From JANNWF01 sp052390415 (GTDB lineage Bacteria > Pseudomonadota > Gammaproteobacteria > Xanthomonadales > Xanthomonadaceae): 17,889 bases of DNA. The stretch is from NCBI GenBank assembly GCA_052390415.1, contig JBQTGY010000104.1, positions 1 through 17,889 of the forward strand, given 5' to 3'. Made by a program: the position numbers and the translations under genes. Below the pieces are notes generated by a model that made no database searches, was not told the DNA's origin, and was given only the letters and a program-made list of their open reading frames with translations. How positions within the stretch are numbered: position 1 is the stretch's first letter; each line of letters starts with the position of its first letter. This document shows positions 1-6,964 of this stretch, one piece after another.

Positions 1-135
1 GGCCGCAAAGACCAAGTGAGCATCGTGCCAGCGGGAAAACGCAGCGAACACTTTGTCATTTTGAGATTCATCACTTTTGACGAGGCGCACCAACGAAGTT
101 CGGGCGTTTTCTCGCGACCTCGTGAAATGTCCGGG

Positions 136-1341
136 CTAGAGCCTGACACCCGCTTGCAACACCGCTTCCATCTGCCGCGCTTTTTCGCGCGCCTCATCGA
201 TGGAATTGCCTCGCGCCAGTGCCACGCCCATGCGACGTTTGCCGCGCACCTCGGGTTTGCCGAACAGGCGCAGTTGTGTGTCTGGCTCGCACAGCGCGAG
301 CGCCACGGCGGAGAAGCTCACCTGCGAACTCTCGCCTTCTACCAGCAGCGCACAGGAAGCCGACGCGCCGCGCTGGGCGATGTTGGAAATGGGCAGGCCA
401 AGAATGGCGCGCAGGTGCAAGGCGAACTGCGACAGATCCTGCGATATCAGCGTCACCAAGCCGGTGTCATGCGGACGCGGCGAGACTTCACTGAACCAGA
501 CGTGGTCACCCTTGACGAACAGCTCCACCCCGAACAGTCCACGGCCGCCGAGGTTGTCAGTGATCTTGCGGGCAATGTCTTGAGCGCCAGCCAGCGCCGC
601 CTCGCTCATCGGATGCGGTTGCCACGACTCGCGGTAATCACCATCGATCTGCAGGTGCCCGATGGGCGCACAGAACGAGGTGCCGCCCTTGTGGCGAATC
701 GTCAGCACCGTGATCTCGTAATCAAAGTCGATGAAACCCTCAACGATGACGCGGCCACTGCCTGCGCGACCGCCGGCTTGGGAATAGTCCCAGGCGCGTT
801 GGATGTCGGACTCACCACGCACCACACTTTGTCCCTTGCCTGAGCTGGACATCAACGGTTTGACGACGCACGGCGTGCCGACTGCGGCCACCGCATCGCA
901 ATACGCCACCGCATCGCAATACTCAGGATAGGTTTCCGCGAAGCGATAGTTGGAGGTCGGCAATCCCAGAGTTTCAGACGCCAAACGCCGAATGCCCTCG
1001 CGGTCCATGGTCAGGCGCGCGGCGCGTGCTGTGGGAATCACGCAATAGCCTTCGTTTTCCAGCGCCAGCAACTCGGCGGTGGCGATGGCTTCGATTTCGG
1101 GAACGATGTAATGCGGGCGCTCGGCCTCGATCACCGCTCGCAGCGCTGCTGCATCCAGCATGTTGATCACGTGCGCACGATGCGCCACCTGCATCGCCGG
1201 GGCGTTGGCATAACGATCCACCGCGATGACCTCGATTCCAAGCCGTTGCGCCTCGATGGCCACTTCCTTGCCCAGCTCGCCCGAGCCCAACAGCATCAAT
1301 CGAGTTGCAGTCGCTGAAAGCGGCGTGCCGATGGTGGTCAT
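136..1341 (-). CDS. purT: Formate-dependent phosphoribosylglycinamide formyltransferase (GAR transformylase 2)
   Basis: This ATP-grasp enzyme converts GAR, formate and ATP to formyl-GAR in cytosolic purine synthesis. The 401-residue product matches PurT throughout. It has the N-terminal nucleotide-binding loop LLGSGELGKEV (about 17-27), the ATP-grasp segment VVKPLMSSSGKGQS (about 159-172), GDYRESWQPHPMS, the metal/ATP-binding FGVELF and SEVSPRPHDTG stretches, and the C-terminal LFGKPEVRGKRRMGVALA. Compared with E. coli PurT (392 residues, from memory) the clear internal difference is a six-residue insertion caused by an 18-bp tandem duplication just before the ATP-binding loop. The ATG at 1339-1341 fits the family N-terminus. 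The gene is last in a minus-strand run accA-tfoX-purT, with about 48 bp to the tfoX-like gene, so co-transcription is possible. Identification is firm. Confidence 0.97.
   Translation of the reverse strand: MTTIGTPLSATATRLMLLGSGELGKEVAIEAQRLGIEVIAVDRYANAPAMQVAHRAHVINMLDAAALRAVIEAERPHYIVPEIEAIATAELLALENEGYCVIPTARAARLTMDREGIRRLASETLGLPTSNYRFAETYPEYCDAVAYCDAVAAVGTPCVVKPLMSSSGKGQSVVRGESDIQRAWDYSQAGGRAGSGRVIVEGFIDFDYEITVLTIRHKGGTSFCAPIGHLQIDGDYRESWQPHPMSEAALAGAQDIARKITDNLGGRGLFGVELFVKGDHVWFSEVSPRPHDTGLVTLISQDLSQFALHLRAILGLPISNIAQRGASASCALLVEGESSQVSFSAVALALCEPDTQLRLFGKPEVRGKRRMGVALARGNSIDEAREKARQMEAVLQAGVRL
887..922 (-). repeat. 18-bp tandem duplication inside purT
   Basis: Two identical 18-bp units lie at 887-904 and 905-922. 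They keep the reading frame and double the peptide AYCDAV, giving YCDAVAYCDAVAAV. With one copy removed, the spacing between YRFAETYPEY and VGTPCVVKP equals that remembered for E. coli PurT, so the second copy is an insertion relative to the family. Confidence 0.9.
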
Positions 1342-1389
1342 GGGTGTGTGCTCGCTGCCCGAGAAGGCGCGGAGTATGCCTTAACGCGA

Positions 1390-1731
1390 TCAGCGCGAGC
1401 GCTTGTTTGGCTTGATCGCGCGCACCGCCGCCTGATAGCCGCGCTCGGCCCAGATGGCGGCCTCATCGGGGTCGTCGAATATGCTCTCGGGAGCCGCGAA
1501 ATAGGACATTTGCGTCGCCTTGCCCTGTTTAATGAACTCGAATGCCAACAGCCCGCGGCTATCGAAATCATTACGCGAGAGCGTATCGGCCTTGAGGTAG
1601 AGCGCGTCATCGGCAACCAAGCCAAACATCAGACCTTGGTGATAGATACCGTAACCACCAAACATGCGCTTGGATTCGATCGACCCAAACGATGCGAATA
1701 CTTCGTGCAGGTAACTGACGAACTCGCTCAC
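1390..1731 (-). CDS. TfoX/Sxy N-terminal-domain protein
   Basis: The product has 113 residues and consists of a single TfoX N-terminal domain. The hallmark stretch is KRMFGGYGIYHQGLMFGLV (about 21-39), followed by DDALYLKAD, a FEFIKQGK strand and MSYFAAPES. The C-terminal TfoX domain of full-length Sxy/TfoX competence regulators is absent, as in the many short stand-alone members whose role is not established. The start is GTG at 1729-1731, with only a weak AAAGG upstream. The gene lies 32 bp after the accA stop and 48 bp before purT, all on the minus strand. I would not infer competence regulation from this domain alone, although a ComEA-like gene occurs further right in the window. Confidence 0.88.
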   Translation of the reverse strand: MSEFVSYLHEVFASFGSIESKRMFGGYGIYHQGLMFGLVADDALYLKADTLSRNDFDSRGLLAFEFIKQGKATQMSYFAAPESIFDDPDEAAIWAERGYQAAVRAIKPNKRSR

Positions 1732-1763
1732 CGGTCAATCAACCTTTGCCTGTTGAATGCGCG

Positions 1764-2723
1764 CTACGCGGCCTCAAACCGACCGTAGCTGCGCAGCCGT
1801 TGATAGCGCTGATCCAGCAATCCTTGCACGTCGATACGTTGCAGGTGATCGAGTTGCGTCAACAGGGCGCTCTTGAGGCGGATCGCCATGTCCGCAGGGT
1901 CGCGATGGGCACCGCCCAGCGGCTCCTTGATCAGTTGGTCGATCAGACCCAGTTCGAGCAAACGCGGCGCGGTGATGCCCAGCGCGTCGGCGGCATCGCG
2001 GGCGCGCTCGGCGCTTTTCCACAAGATCGAAGCGCAGCCTTCCGGACTGATGACCGAATAAGTGCTGTATTCCAGCATCAGGGTGCGATCACCCACACCA
2101 ATCGCCAGCGCGCCACCGGAGCCACCTTCGCCGATCACCGTGCAGATGATCGGTGTGCGCAGTTCAGCCATCTCGATCAGATTGCGAGCGATGGCTTCGC
2201 TCTGGCCGCGCTCTTCGGCACCCACGCCCGGGTACGCGCCCGGTGTATCAATGAAGGTCAGCAGTGGCAACTTGAAACGCTCTGCCATCTTCATGATGCG
2301 CAGCGCCTTGCGGTAGCCCTCGGGACGCGGCATGCCGAAATTGCGGCGAATCTTGGCTTTGGTATCGCGGCCTTTCTGTTGGCCGACGATCGCCACGGGG
2401 CGGCCGTCAATGCGGCCCAAGCCGGCGACGATGGCGGCGTCGTCGGCATAGGCGCGATCACCCGCAAGTTCATGAAATTCGTCGCAGATGGCGGCGATGT
2501 AATCCTCGGTATACGGCCGTTGCGGGTGCCGCGCCAATTGCGTGACTTGCCAAGGCGTCAGCGCACGAAAGATTTCGGCGGTGCGGCTCTTGAGCTTTTC
2601 CCGCAGTTTGGCGATGTCCTCTTCGATATGAAACGCCGAGCCGTGACTGGCGTGACGCAACTCGGAGATTTTGGCCTCCAGTTCGGCGATGGGCTGCTCA
2701 AAATCGAGGAAGTTCGGATTCAT
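1764..2723 (-). CDS. accA: Acetyl-CoA carboxylase carboxyltransferase, subunit alpha
   Basis: AccA and AccD form the carboxyltransferase that moves the carboxyl group from biotin to acetyl-CoA to make malonyl-CoA, the first committed step of fatty acid synthesis. The 319-residue product is full length for the family. It starts with MNPNFLDFEQPIAELEAKI and has a coiled N-terminal helix (DIAKLREKL). The crotonase-fold core includes QKGRDTKAKIRRNFGMPRPEG, TFIDTPGAYPGVGAEERGQ, the oxyanion-type glycines of GEGGSGGALAIGVGD, and SPEGCASILWKSA. The ATG at 2721-2723 is standard. Upstream, 2753-2758 reads TATACT on the minus strand, a possible -10 box. The gene is first in a minus-strand group with the tfoX-like gene and purT. 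Confidence 0.97.
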   Translation of the reverse strand: MNPNFLDFEQPIAELEAKISELRHASHGSAFHIEEDIAKLREKLKSRTAEIFRALTPWQVTQLARHPQRPYTEDYIAAICDEFHELAGDRAYADDAAIVAGLGRIDGRPVAIVGQQKGRDTKAKIRRNFGMPRPEGYRKALRIMKMAERFKLPLLTFIDTPGAYPGVGAEERGQSEAIARNLIEMAELRTPIICTVIGEGGSGGALAIGVGDRTLMLEYSTYSVISPEGCASILWKSAERARDAADALGITAPRLLELGLIDQLIKEPLGGAHRDPADMAIRLKSALLTQLDHLQRIDVQGLLDQRYQRLRSYGRFEAA

Positions 2724-2752
2724 TGATGGTTATTGGAAACGTGAAGGGCGCG

Positions 2753-2786
2753 AGTATAGCGCCGGGGCTTATCCAAGGCCCGGCGC
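2753..2786 (-). promoter_or_regulatory. Possible accA -10 box with adjacent inverted repeat
   Basis: On the minus strand TATACT occurs at 2758-2753, about 30 bp before the accA ATG, but I see no convincing -35 at the right distance. Directly upstream is an 8-bp perfect inverted repeat, GCGCCGGG (2759-2766) and CCCGGCGC (2779-2786), which could be an operator or a chance GC-rich hairpin. The stretch lies between divergent accA and the monooxygenase-like gene. Confidence 0.35.
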
Positions 2787-2821
2787 TGACAGCAGCCAGA
2801 TGGCCACGTCAGACTGTGGCC

Positions 2822-4069
2822 ATGAAACATTTGCACATTGCCATGGTGGGTTACGGAACTGCGGGTCAAACCGCTGCCTTGGCATTGTCGCGCGATGGGC
2901 ATCGCGTCGAGGTGTTCGAGCGCGCGCCAGAACCAGGTCCGGTGGGTGCGGGGTTTCTGTTGCAACCCACGGGTCTGCAGGCGCTGTGGCAGCTGGATTT
3001 GCTGGACGAGGCGCTTCTGCACGGTCGTCAAGTTCATCGACTGTTTGGCGATCTGCCGAATAAGCGCGGCGTGATGGACATGCGCTATGACGGGCTGGAC
3101 GCGCGCCTGTTTGGCCTGGGCATGCAGCGAGGGGCGCTGTTTGAGTTGCTGCGCGCCGCATGGAATGGCGGCGATGCGCTGCATTCAGGTTGCCCTATTG
3201 CCAGCGTCGACAGCGGGCGTGGCGTGCTAACCGAAGAGTCTGGCCGTCAGCACGGCCCGTTTGATCTGGTTATCGCAGCGGACGGCGCCGCTTCGCGCCT
3301 GCGCGCGTCGCTAGGACGCGTGGACGTCGACGCGCCGTATCCCTGGGGTGCGCTGTGGTGTCTGTTGGCCGAACGCGAATGGCCATGGCCAAGCGAATTG
3401 CGTCAGCGCTACAAGGGCGCACGCCACATGATCGGCGTTCTGCCGGTGGGAACGCGACCGGGCGATGCAACCCCGCGCGTGAGTTTTTTCTGGAGCCTGC
3501 GCGTCAGTGGCTTCGAATCGTGGCGTGACACGGGCATGCCCGCATGGCGATCACGTGTTTTGCAGCTTTGGCCAGACATCGAGCCCTTGCTGACGGACCT
3601 TTCCGATCCGCAAACACTGGCGACAGCCACCTATCGCGACGTGATTCTTGGCCGCCAGTGGCACCGCGATCGCTTGCTGGTGATCGGTGATGCCGCGCAT
3701 GCGATGAGCCCGCAGTTGGGGCAGGGCGCCAACATGGCCCTGCTGGACGCCTTGGCCCTGCGCGATGCACTGCGCAGCAGCGATGCACTGCCGTCACAGC
3801 TGCAGTCTTTCGCAAACAACCGCCGCGCACACGTCGGCATCTACCAATTCTGGAGTCGTTGGCTCACCCCGATGTTCCAATCCGACAGCACCCTCGCGGC
3901 CACCCTGCGCGACCTCAGCCTGCTACCCATGGGCCGCCTACCCGGCGGTCGCGACAACATGCTGCGGGTGTTGACCGGAACCCGCCAAGGCTGGCTGGGG
4001 AAATACGCACTGAATGAGGAATTCTTGCGGGCGCTAGCTGCCCACCTGCACCCGGTGTCAGCCCCGTAG
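2822..4069 (+). CDS. FAD-dependent monooxygenase-like oxidoreductase (PHBH/UbiH fold)
   Basis: The product has 415 residues when the ATG at 2822 is used. The frame is open further upstream, but from this ATG the protein begins KHLHIAMVGYGTAGQTAALAL, the expected start of a Rossmann FAD-binding fold with GxGxxG (about 9-14). An acidic FERAPEPGPVGAGFLLQP follows. In the C-terminal half GDAAHAMSPQLGQGANMAL is the second FAD-contacting motif of the group. The family hydroxylates aromatic or polycyclic substrates with NAD(P)H and oxygen. The substrate cannot be deduced here, because no pathway genes adjoin. The stop codon TAG is part of the GTAG head of a REP element, so the last residues (about HPVSAP) may not be ancestral. 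Family confidence is good, specific function unknown. Confidence 0.85.
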   Translation: MKHLHIAMVGYGTAGQTAALALSRDGHRVEVFERAPEPGPVGAGFLLQPTGLQALWQLDLLDEALLHGRQVHRLFGDLPNKRGVMDMRYDGLDARLFGLGMQRGALFELLRAAWNGGDALHSGCPIASVDSGRGVLTEESGRQHGPFDLVIAADGAASRLRASLGRVDVDAPYPWGALWCLLAEREWPWPSELRQRYKGARHMIGVLPVGTRPGDATPRVSFFWSLRVSGFESWRDTGMPAWRSRVLQLWPDIEPLLTDLSDPQTLATATYRDVILGRQWHRDRLLVIGDAAHAMSPQLGQGANMALLDALALRDALRSSDALPSQLQSFANNRRAHVGIYQFWSRWLTPMFQSDSTLAATLRDLSLLPMGRLPGGRDNMLRVLTGTRQGWLGKYALNEEFLRALAAHLHPVSAP

Positions 4070-4096
4070 GGCGCAATAACCAAAGGGCATTGCGCC
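4066..4096 (+). repeat. REP hairpin 1 (GTAG type)
   Basis: GTAG (4066-4069) is followed by an 8-bp perfect hairpin, GGCGCAAT (4070-4077) and ATTGCGCC (4089-4096), with an 11-nt loop. A GTAG head plus palindrome is the layout of REPs mobilised by RAYT transposases. The element overlaps the stop codon of the upstream oxidoreductase. Confidence 0.8.
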
Positions 4097-4183
4097 GTCC
4101 CACCAGCGCCGCTCACCCCAAGTCATCGCGGGTGGGAAGAAGGTCGACCTGAGCGACCCAATCGCTTGGATAGCTCCCGCCCC
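4097..4183 (-). pseudogene. Duplicated C-terminal fragment of the RAYT gene
   Basis: On the minus strand this stretch encodes YPSDWVAQVDLLPTRDDLG ending at a stop at 4113. It is a diverged copy of the end of the neighbouring RAYT (YPGDWGAEVDHLPRRDDF). Together with REP 1 it forms a 118-bp unit (4066-4183) that aligns with the next 118 bp (4184-4301). It is therefore a tandem duplication of REP plus gene tail and not a separate gene. Confidence 0.75.
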
Positions 4184-4214
4184 GTAGGGCGCAATAACCA
4201 AAGGGCATTGCGCC
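4184..4214 (+). repeat. REP hairpin 2 (GTAG type)
   Basis: This is a second copy of REP 1, exactly 118 bp away. GTAG is at 4184-4187, with stem arms at 4188-4195 and 4207-4214 and the same 11-nt loop. It lies just downstream of the RAYT stop codon at 4234-4236 and points opposite to that gene. Confidence 0.8.
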
Positions 4215-4233
4215 GCCCCACCAGCGCCGCTCA

Positions 4234-4790
4234 CTAAAAGTCATCGCGGCGTGGCAAATGGTCCACCTCAGCGCCCCAATCGCCTGGATAGACCCCAGCT
4301 CGCACCCACCGATGAAATATCGAGTACGGCCAATCCGACACCCGATCCACCATTCCATGCTTCAACGGATTGATGTGCACATAGTCGACGTGCCTTTCGA
4401 AGTCACGATCATCCCGCAGCAGATGCTCCCAAAAGCGTCGCTGCCAAATCCCACGTTCCCCACGGCGGTGTCGCACTGCTGAGCGGCGTTCGGTGATCGG
4501 CAGGCGCTTGCTGAAATCTGCCTTGATCAGGCGCCAACGCAAGGAAAAGTCAGACGCCAACGCAAGGAAAAGTCAGAATCACCCTCGGGAAACTCAAGCA
4601 CACAGTGGATGTGATCAGGCAACACCACCCAGGCGTGAATGGTGAACGGATGCCGCATCTTGACCGAAGCCACCACCTCGCGAAGACCGTCGATCCGGCG
4701 AACGAGCAGACCGTTGTCTTGACGTTGCAGCAGGTTGACGGTGAAGAAATACGTGCCGCCCGGGACCCATGCGCGGCGATAGTTCGGCAT
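4234..4790 (-). pseudogene. REP-associated tyrosine transposase (RAYT, Y1/HUH family), frameshifted
   Basis: RAYTs are single-domain HUH endonucleases that cut and move REP hairpins. The ATG at 4788-4790 begins MPNYRRAWVPGGTYFFTVNL, the normal RAYT start. VVLPDHIHCVLEFP holds the HUH motif (His60, His62). The frame then breaks after FSLRWRL, and the rest (IKADFSKRLPITERR through FWEHLLRDD and DYVHINPLKHG with the likely catalytic Tyr, to WPYSIFHRWVRAGVYPGDW) continues in another frame. The break falls at a perfect 23-bp tandem duplication (4532-4554, 4555-4577). Removing one copy restores a single 177-residue frame with Tyr129, a normal RAYT size. REPs flank the gene in inverted orientation. 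The inactivation is seen directly in the sequence; that it is recent is inferred from the identity of the two copies. Confidence 0.9.
4532..4577. repeat. 23-bp perfect tandem duplication inactivating RAYT
   Basis: The units at 4532-4554 and 4555-4577 are identical and 23 bp long, not a multiple of three. The duplication shifts the minus-strand RAYT frame, so the upstream part ends at a premature stop at 4527-4529. Confidence 0.93.
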
Positions 4791-5197
4791 GTGGTGAGTG
4801 TCGCTGCGGGCTTCATTCGGCGCAATACCCGTTGGCTATTGCGCCCGACGGCGTTGAGGATCGCGCGCGTTGACACTTCAGGGTCTGTGCGGCTCGCTTC
4901 GTTCATCACGATGGTCTCCGCTTCGAATCGCATATCTCGTGCCTGATTGTTGTCACCGAAGAAACTCGCGATTTGATCGATACTTGTGGCGTGATCCACG
5001 CGCGAGTCGATCAAGTAGTCCTCAACTGGATCGGTCTCAGTCCACGATGCGCGGACCCGATCTTCTCTGAAAATAGCGTGGAAAGGTTTCGCGTCCTTGA
5101 TGACAACGTTCATGTTGAACCGCACACGGTTCTCCGTCCGCCACGAGGTCAGCCACCAAGTACCGTCCGGCAGTTTCATCGCTCCGTCCACGGGCAT
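4550..5197 (-). CDS. Hypothetical protein, 3' part probably altered by REP/RAYT insertion
   Basis: I do not recognise this protein. From the ATG at 5195-5197 (another is possible at 5177-5179) the frame reads MPVDGAMKLPDGTWWLTSW and continues with a mixed polar sequence including FREDRVRASWTETDPVEDYL and IASFFGDNN. No signal peptide or membrane helix is visible. Only about 4870-5197 looks like ordinary coding sequence. Beyond it the frame runs through REP 3 and then overlaps the start of the RAYT gene in another frame of the same strand, down to a stop at 4550. The simplest reading is a small gene whose original end was replaced when the REP/RAYT unit arrived. It could also be non-coding. Confidence 0.35.
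   Translation of the reverse strand: MPVDGAMKLPDGTWWLTSWRTENRVRFNMNVVIKDAKPFHAIFREDRVRASWTETDPVEDYLIDSRVDHATSIDQIASFFGDNNQARDMRFEAETIVMNEASRTDPEVSTRAILNAVGRNSQRVLRRMKPAATLTTCRTIAAHGSRAARISSPSTCCNVKTTVCSFAGSTVFARWWLRSRCGIRSPFTPGWCCLITSTVCLSFPRVILTFPCVGV
4819..4851 (-). repeat. REP hairpin 3, upstream of RAYT, inverted
   Basis: GGCGCAATA (4819-4827) and TATTGCGCC (4837-4845) form a 9-bp perfect stem with a 9-nt loop. Read on the minus strand the element is headed by CCGTCG, one base different from the CCGTAG of REPs 1 and 2. The 27-nt hairpin differs from them at only three positions. It lies about 28 bp before the RAYT start, in opposite orientation to the downstream copies. Confidence 0.8.
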
Positions 5198-5218
5198 TCT
5201 CGCTGTTGGGTAAGGCAA

Positions 5219-5406
5219 GACTATAAGCCTTTTGGTAGCGCGGCCGGCTCAGGTGGATGTTGGTGGCCAATGATGGCGGAGTTGGCCCACGCGAAGCCAA
5301 TCTGGCCTGGTTGCCGGCCTGATCTCCGACAGACAATGCATATGCATTGATCTATCAATGCATATGCATTACTTTCGGCGCACAGCATCCTCGCCGGAGA
5401 AGTGCC
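5219..5406. other. Intergenic region before the toxin-antitoxin operon
   Basis: I see no gene here. The left half is featureless. The right half carries the paired palindromes described separately, and GGAG at 5396-5399, seven bases before the prlF ATG, is a good ribosome binding site. A promoter probably overlaps the palindromes, but no clear -35/-10 pair stands out. Confidence 0.6.
5334..5371 (+). promoter_or_regulatory. Paired palindromic operator of the prlF-yhaV operon
   Basis: The perfect palindrome CAATGCATATGCATTG occupies 5334-5349. Its 14-bp core AATGCATATGCATT is repeated exactly at 5357-5370, with a period of 22 bp, about two helical turns. The pair lies 36 bp before the antitoxin start. 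PrlF-type antitoxins have an AbrB-like DNA-binding fold and repress their own operons, so this is the likely binding site. The sequence structure is seen; the role is inferred. Confidence 0.72.
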
Positions 5407-5736
5407 ATGCCCGCCACCATGCAAGTCGAATCGACGCTGACCGACCGCTACCAGACCACGGTGCCCGAGACGGTGCGACGAGCGCTGCGCCTTGGCAAGC
5501 GCGACAAGATCCACTACACGATCCGTCCGGATGGCGAGGTCGTGCTCACGCGAGCGGCCACGGGTGAAAGCGAGGATCCCGGTCTGGCGCCATTCCTCGG
5601 CTTCCTAGCCCGCGACTTGGCCGAGCACCCCGAGCGGCTCCAGGTCGTGGACGCCGGCTTTGCGCGGCGCATCCTTACGCTGGTAGGCAGCGTCGAGGTC
5701 AATCTGGACGCCCCGCTCTCGGCGGATGATGAATGA
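5407..5736 (+). CDS. prlF: PrlF-family antitoxin (AbrB/MazE-like DNA-binding domain)
   Basis: This is the antitoxin and likely autorepressor of a type II toxin-antitoxin pair. The product has 109 residues from the ATG at 5407, preceded by GGAG at good spacing. A second ATG at 5419 is possible. ESTLTDRYQTTVPETVRRAL (about 7-26) is the swapped-hairpin DNA-binding strand, followed by KRDKIHYTIRPDGEVVLTRA. The C-terminal part, from FLGFLARDLAEHPERL to VEVNLDAPLSADDE, is the toxin-binding tail and ends in the same acidic DDE style as E. coli PrlF. The stop overlaps the toxin start (ATGA at 5733-5736), indicating translational coupling. Adjacent palindromes probably form its operator. Confidence 0.92.
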   Translation: MPATMQVESTLTDRYQTTVPETVRRALRLGKRDKIHYTIRPDGEVVLTRAATGESEDPGLAPFLGFLARDLAEHPERLQVVDAGFARRILTLVGSVEVNLDAPLSADDE

Positions 5737-6242
5737 GCGGCGGCAAGCCACTGGTCGTCAACGGCTGGACCGTCTTCGCTCACCCGATCTTCCTTGACCA
5801 ATTCGACGCGCTAACGGCGCAGGTCGAGACGCTCCAGCGCAAGGACCCTGCCGGTTACATCAAGAAGAACGCCGCCAAGCGCCTGGCAGCGATCGCCAAG
5901 CTGGCCTTCGAGGTGATTCCGCAGGATCCAACTCGGTCAGAGTACCGCCAAGGCAACACGCTCGGCGAGGAGCACAAGCACTGGTTCCGTGCCAAGTTCT
6001 TCCAACAGTACCGGCTCTTCTTTCGGTTTCACGCACAGGCCAAGGTGATCGTGTTCGCCTGGGTCAACGACGAGGACACGAAGCGGGCCTACGAGAGCGC
6101 CGACGACGCCTACCGGGTGTTCCGCAGGATGCTGGAGAGTGGGCATCCTCCGTCGGACTGGGGCCAGCTGCTGGCCGAAGCACGTGCCGAGTCGGAACGC
6201 CTTGGCCGGCTCGCGTCAGGCGGCGCACGCGCAAGTCCTTGA
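5733..6242 (+). CDS. yhaV: YhaV-family toxin (RelE-superfamily ribonuclease)
   Basis: YhaV toxins are ribonucleases that cleave mRNA at the ribosome, arresting growth unless bound by PrlF. The 169-residue product aligns with E. coli YhaV from VNGWTVFAHPIFLDQFDAL (about 8-26) through KDPAGYIKKNAAKRLAAI. The catalytic-core region includes WFRAKFFQQYRLFFRF and KVIVFAWVNDEDTKRAYES, and the conserved end is DAYRVFRRMLESGHPPSDW (about 127-145). A tail of about 24 residues extends beyond it. The gene overlaps prlF by 4 bp. It ends 112 bp before the first tRNA-derived repeat, so the pair sits beside a tRNA locus, a common place for acquired modules. All core segments are present, so the toxin looks intact. 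Confidence 0.93.
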   Translation: MSGGKPLVVNGWTVFAHPIFLDQFDALTAQVETLQRKDPAGYIKKNAAKRLAAIAKLAFEVIPQDPTRSEYRQGNTLGEEHKHWFRAKFFQQYRLFFRFHAQAKVIVFAWVNDEDTKRAYESADDAYRVFRRMLESGHPPSDWGQLLAEARAESERLGRLASGGARASP

Positions 6243-6354
6243 TTCTTCGACCTGCCGGGCCATGCGGTTCGCTGTATCGGACTGGGTAGGCAGGAGAAAC
6301 GCTCGAACTGCACCCCGGCCATTTTCTCCCGCTTCCTCGCGAACCCGCAGGAGT

Positions 6355-6510
6355 GGAGTGGTGGCCAGGGGCGGAATCGAACCGCCGACACGAGGGCGAG
6401 TGGGAGCGCTTGGACGGCGCAGCCGTCCGCTCTCAACGAGCGCCAGCGCGCGTATCGCGCGATGGCAGGGAATCCTCGCCATCTACGAGGGCGAGACTCT
6501 AACTTCAAGG
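6355..6510 (-). repeat. tRNA-Phe 3'-half tandem repeat, unit A (156 bp)
   Basis: The 37 bp at 6359-6395 are identical to 6673-6709 of the tRNA-Phe gene: the 3' strand of the anticodon stem, the variable loop, the T arm, the acceptor 3' strand and CCA. The rest of the unit is closely similar to that of unit B. It contains a GGACGGC/GCCGTCC hairpin with a 3-nt loop and a CGCGCG/CGCGCG hairpin with loop TAT. This is the copy most distal to the tRNA. Confidence 0.88.
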
Positions 6511-6668
6511 GGAGTGGTGGCCAGGGGCGGAATCGAACCGCCGACACGAGGGCGAGTGGGTGCGCTTGGACGGCGTAGCCGTCTGCTCCCGACGAGCGCC
6601 AGCGCGCGTATCGCGCGATGGCGGGGAACCCTCGCTATCAAGGCAGGCAGGAACCTCAATCACACGGA
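6511..6668 (-). repeat. tRNA-Phe 3'-half tandem repeat, unit B (158 bp)
   Basis: The 37 bp at 6515-6551 again equal the 3' half of tRNA-Phe including CCA. The spacer carries the same two hairpins as unit A, the first shortened to 6 bp (GACGGC/GCCGTC) by a base change. The spacer end nearest the tRNA (about 6630-6668) has diverged from unit A. On the minus strand the order is tRNA, unit B, unit A. Confidence 0.88.
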
Positions 6669-6672
6669 GGAG

Positions 6673-6748
<76 letters not shown>

Positions 6749-6816
6749 AGATGCTGTGTGCAAACATCGGCTCGCCGACATGCGAGATGCGACGTGCAAC
6801 GAGCGAAGCCGCGTAT

Positions 6817-6844
6817 TAGATAGCGCCGCCGGCATTGTCGTCAA
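6817..6844 (-). promoter_or_regulatory. Sigma-70-type promoter of tRNA-Phe
   Basis: On the minus strand TTGACG (6844-6839) and TATCTA (6822-6817) are 16 bp apart. A GC-rich discriminator (ACGCGGCTTCGC) follows, as expected for a stable-RNA promoter under stringent control. Transcription would start about 60 nt before the tRNA. Confidence 0.7.
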
Positions 6845-6964
6845 CCCCCGGGTCTGCATGATGAGTGGCTGAACGCGATGACAGGCAAGCCGGCACGGCC
6901 CCGCGATTGGCGTGAGAATGGCACCGTGTCGACCCGACAACTCGACCCTTTCAAGGAGCAGCTC

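Noticed and set aside
1..135. Possible minus-strand gene start near position 71 running off the left edge
   Set aside because: Only about 23 codons are visible, without a recognisable motif or good ribosome binding site. I see no clear terminator for purT here either.
16..843. Long plus-strand frame opposite purT
   Set aside because: It is a GC-rich shadow of purT with no domain signature, while the minus-strand protein matches PurT along its whole length.
6110..6547. Minus-strand frames with recurring SAVRFRPWPPL in the tRNA repeats, a possible Tpr-like basic protein
   Set aside because: The peptide is simply the translated tRNA 3' end. The frames differ between units and run antisense into yhaV, so a real protein is unlikely.
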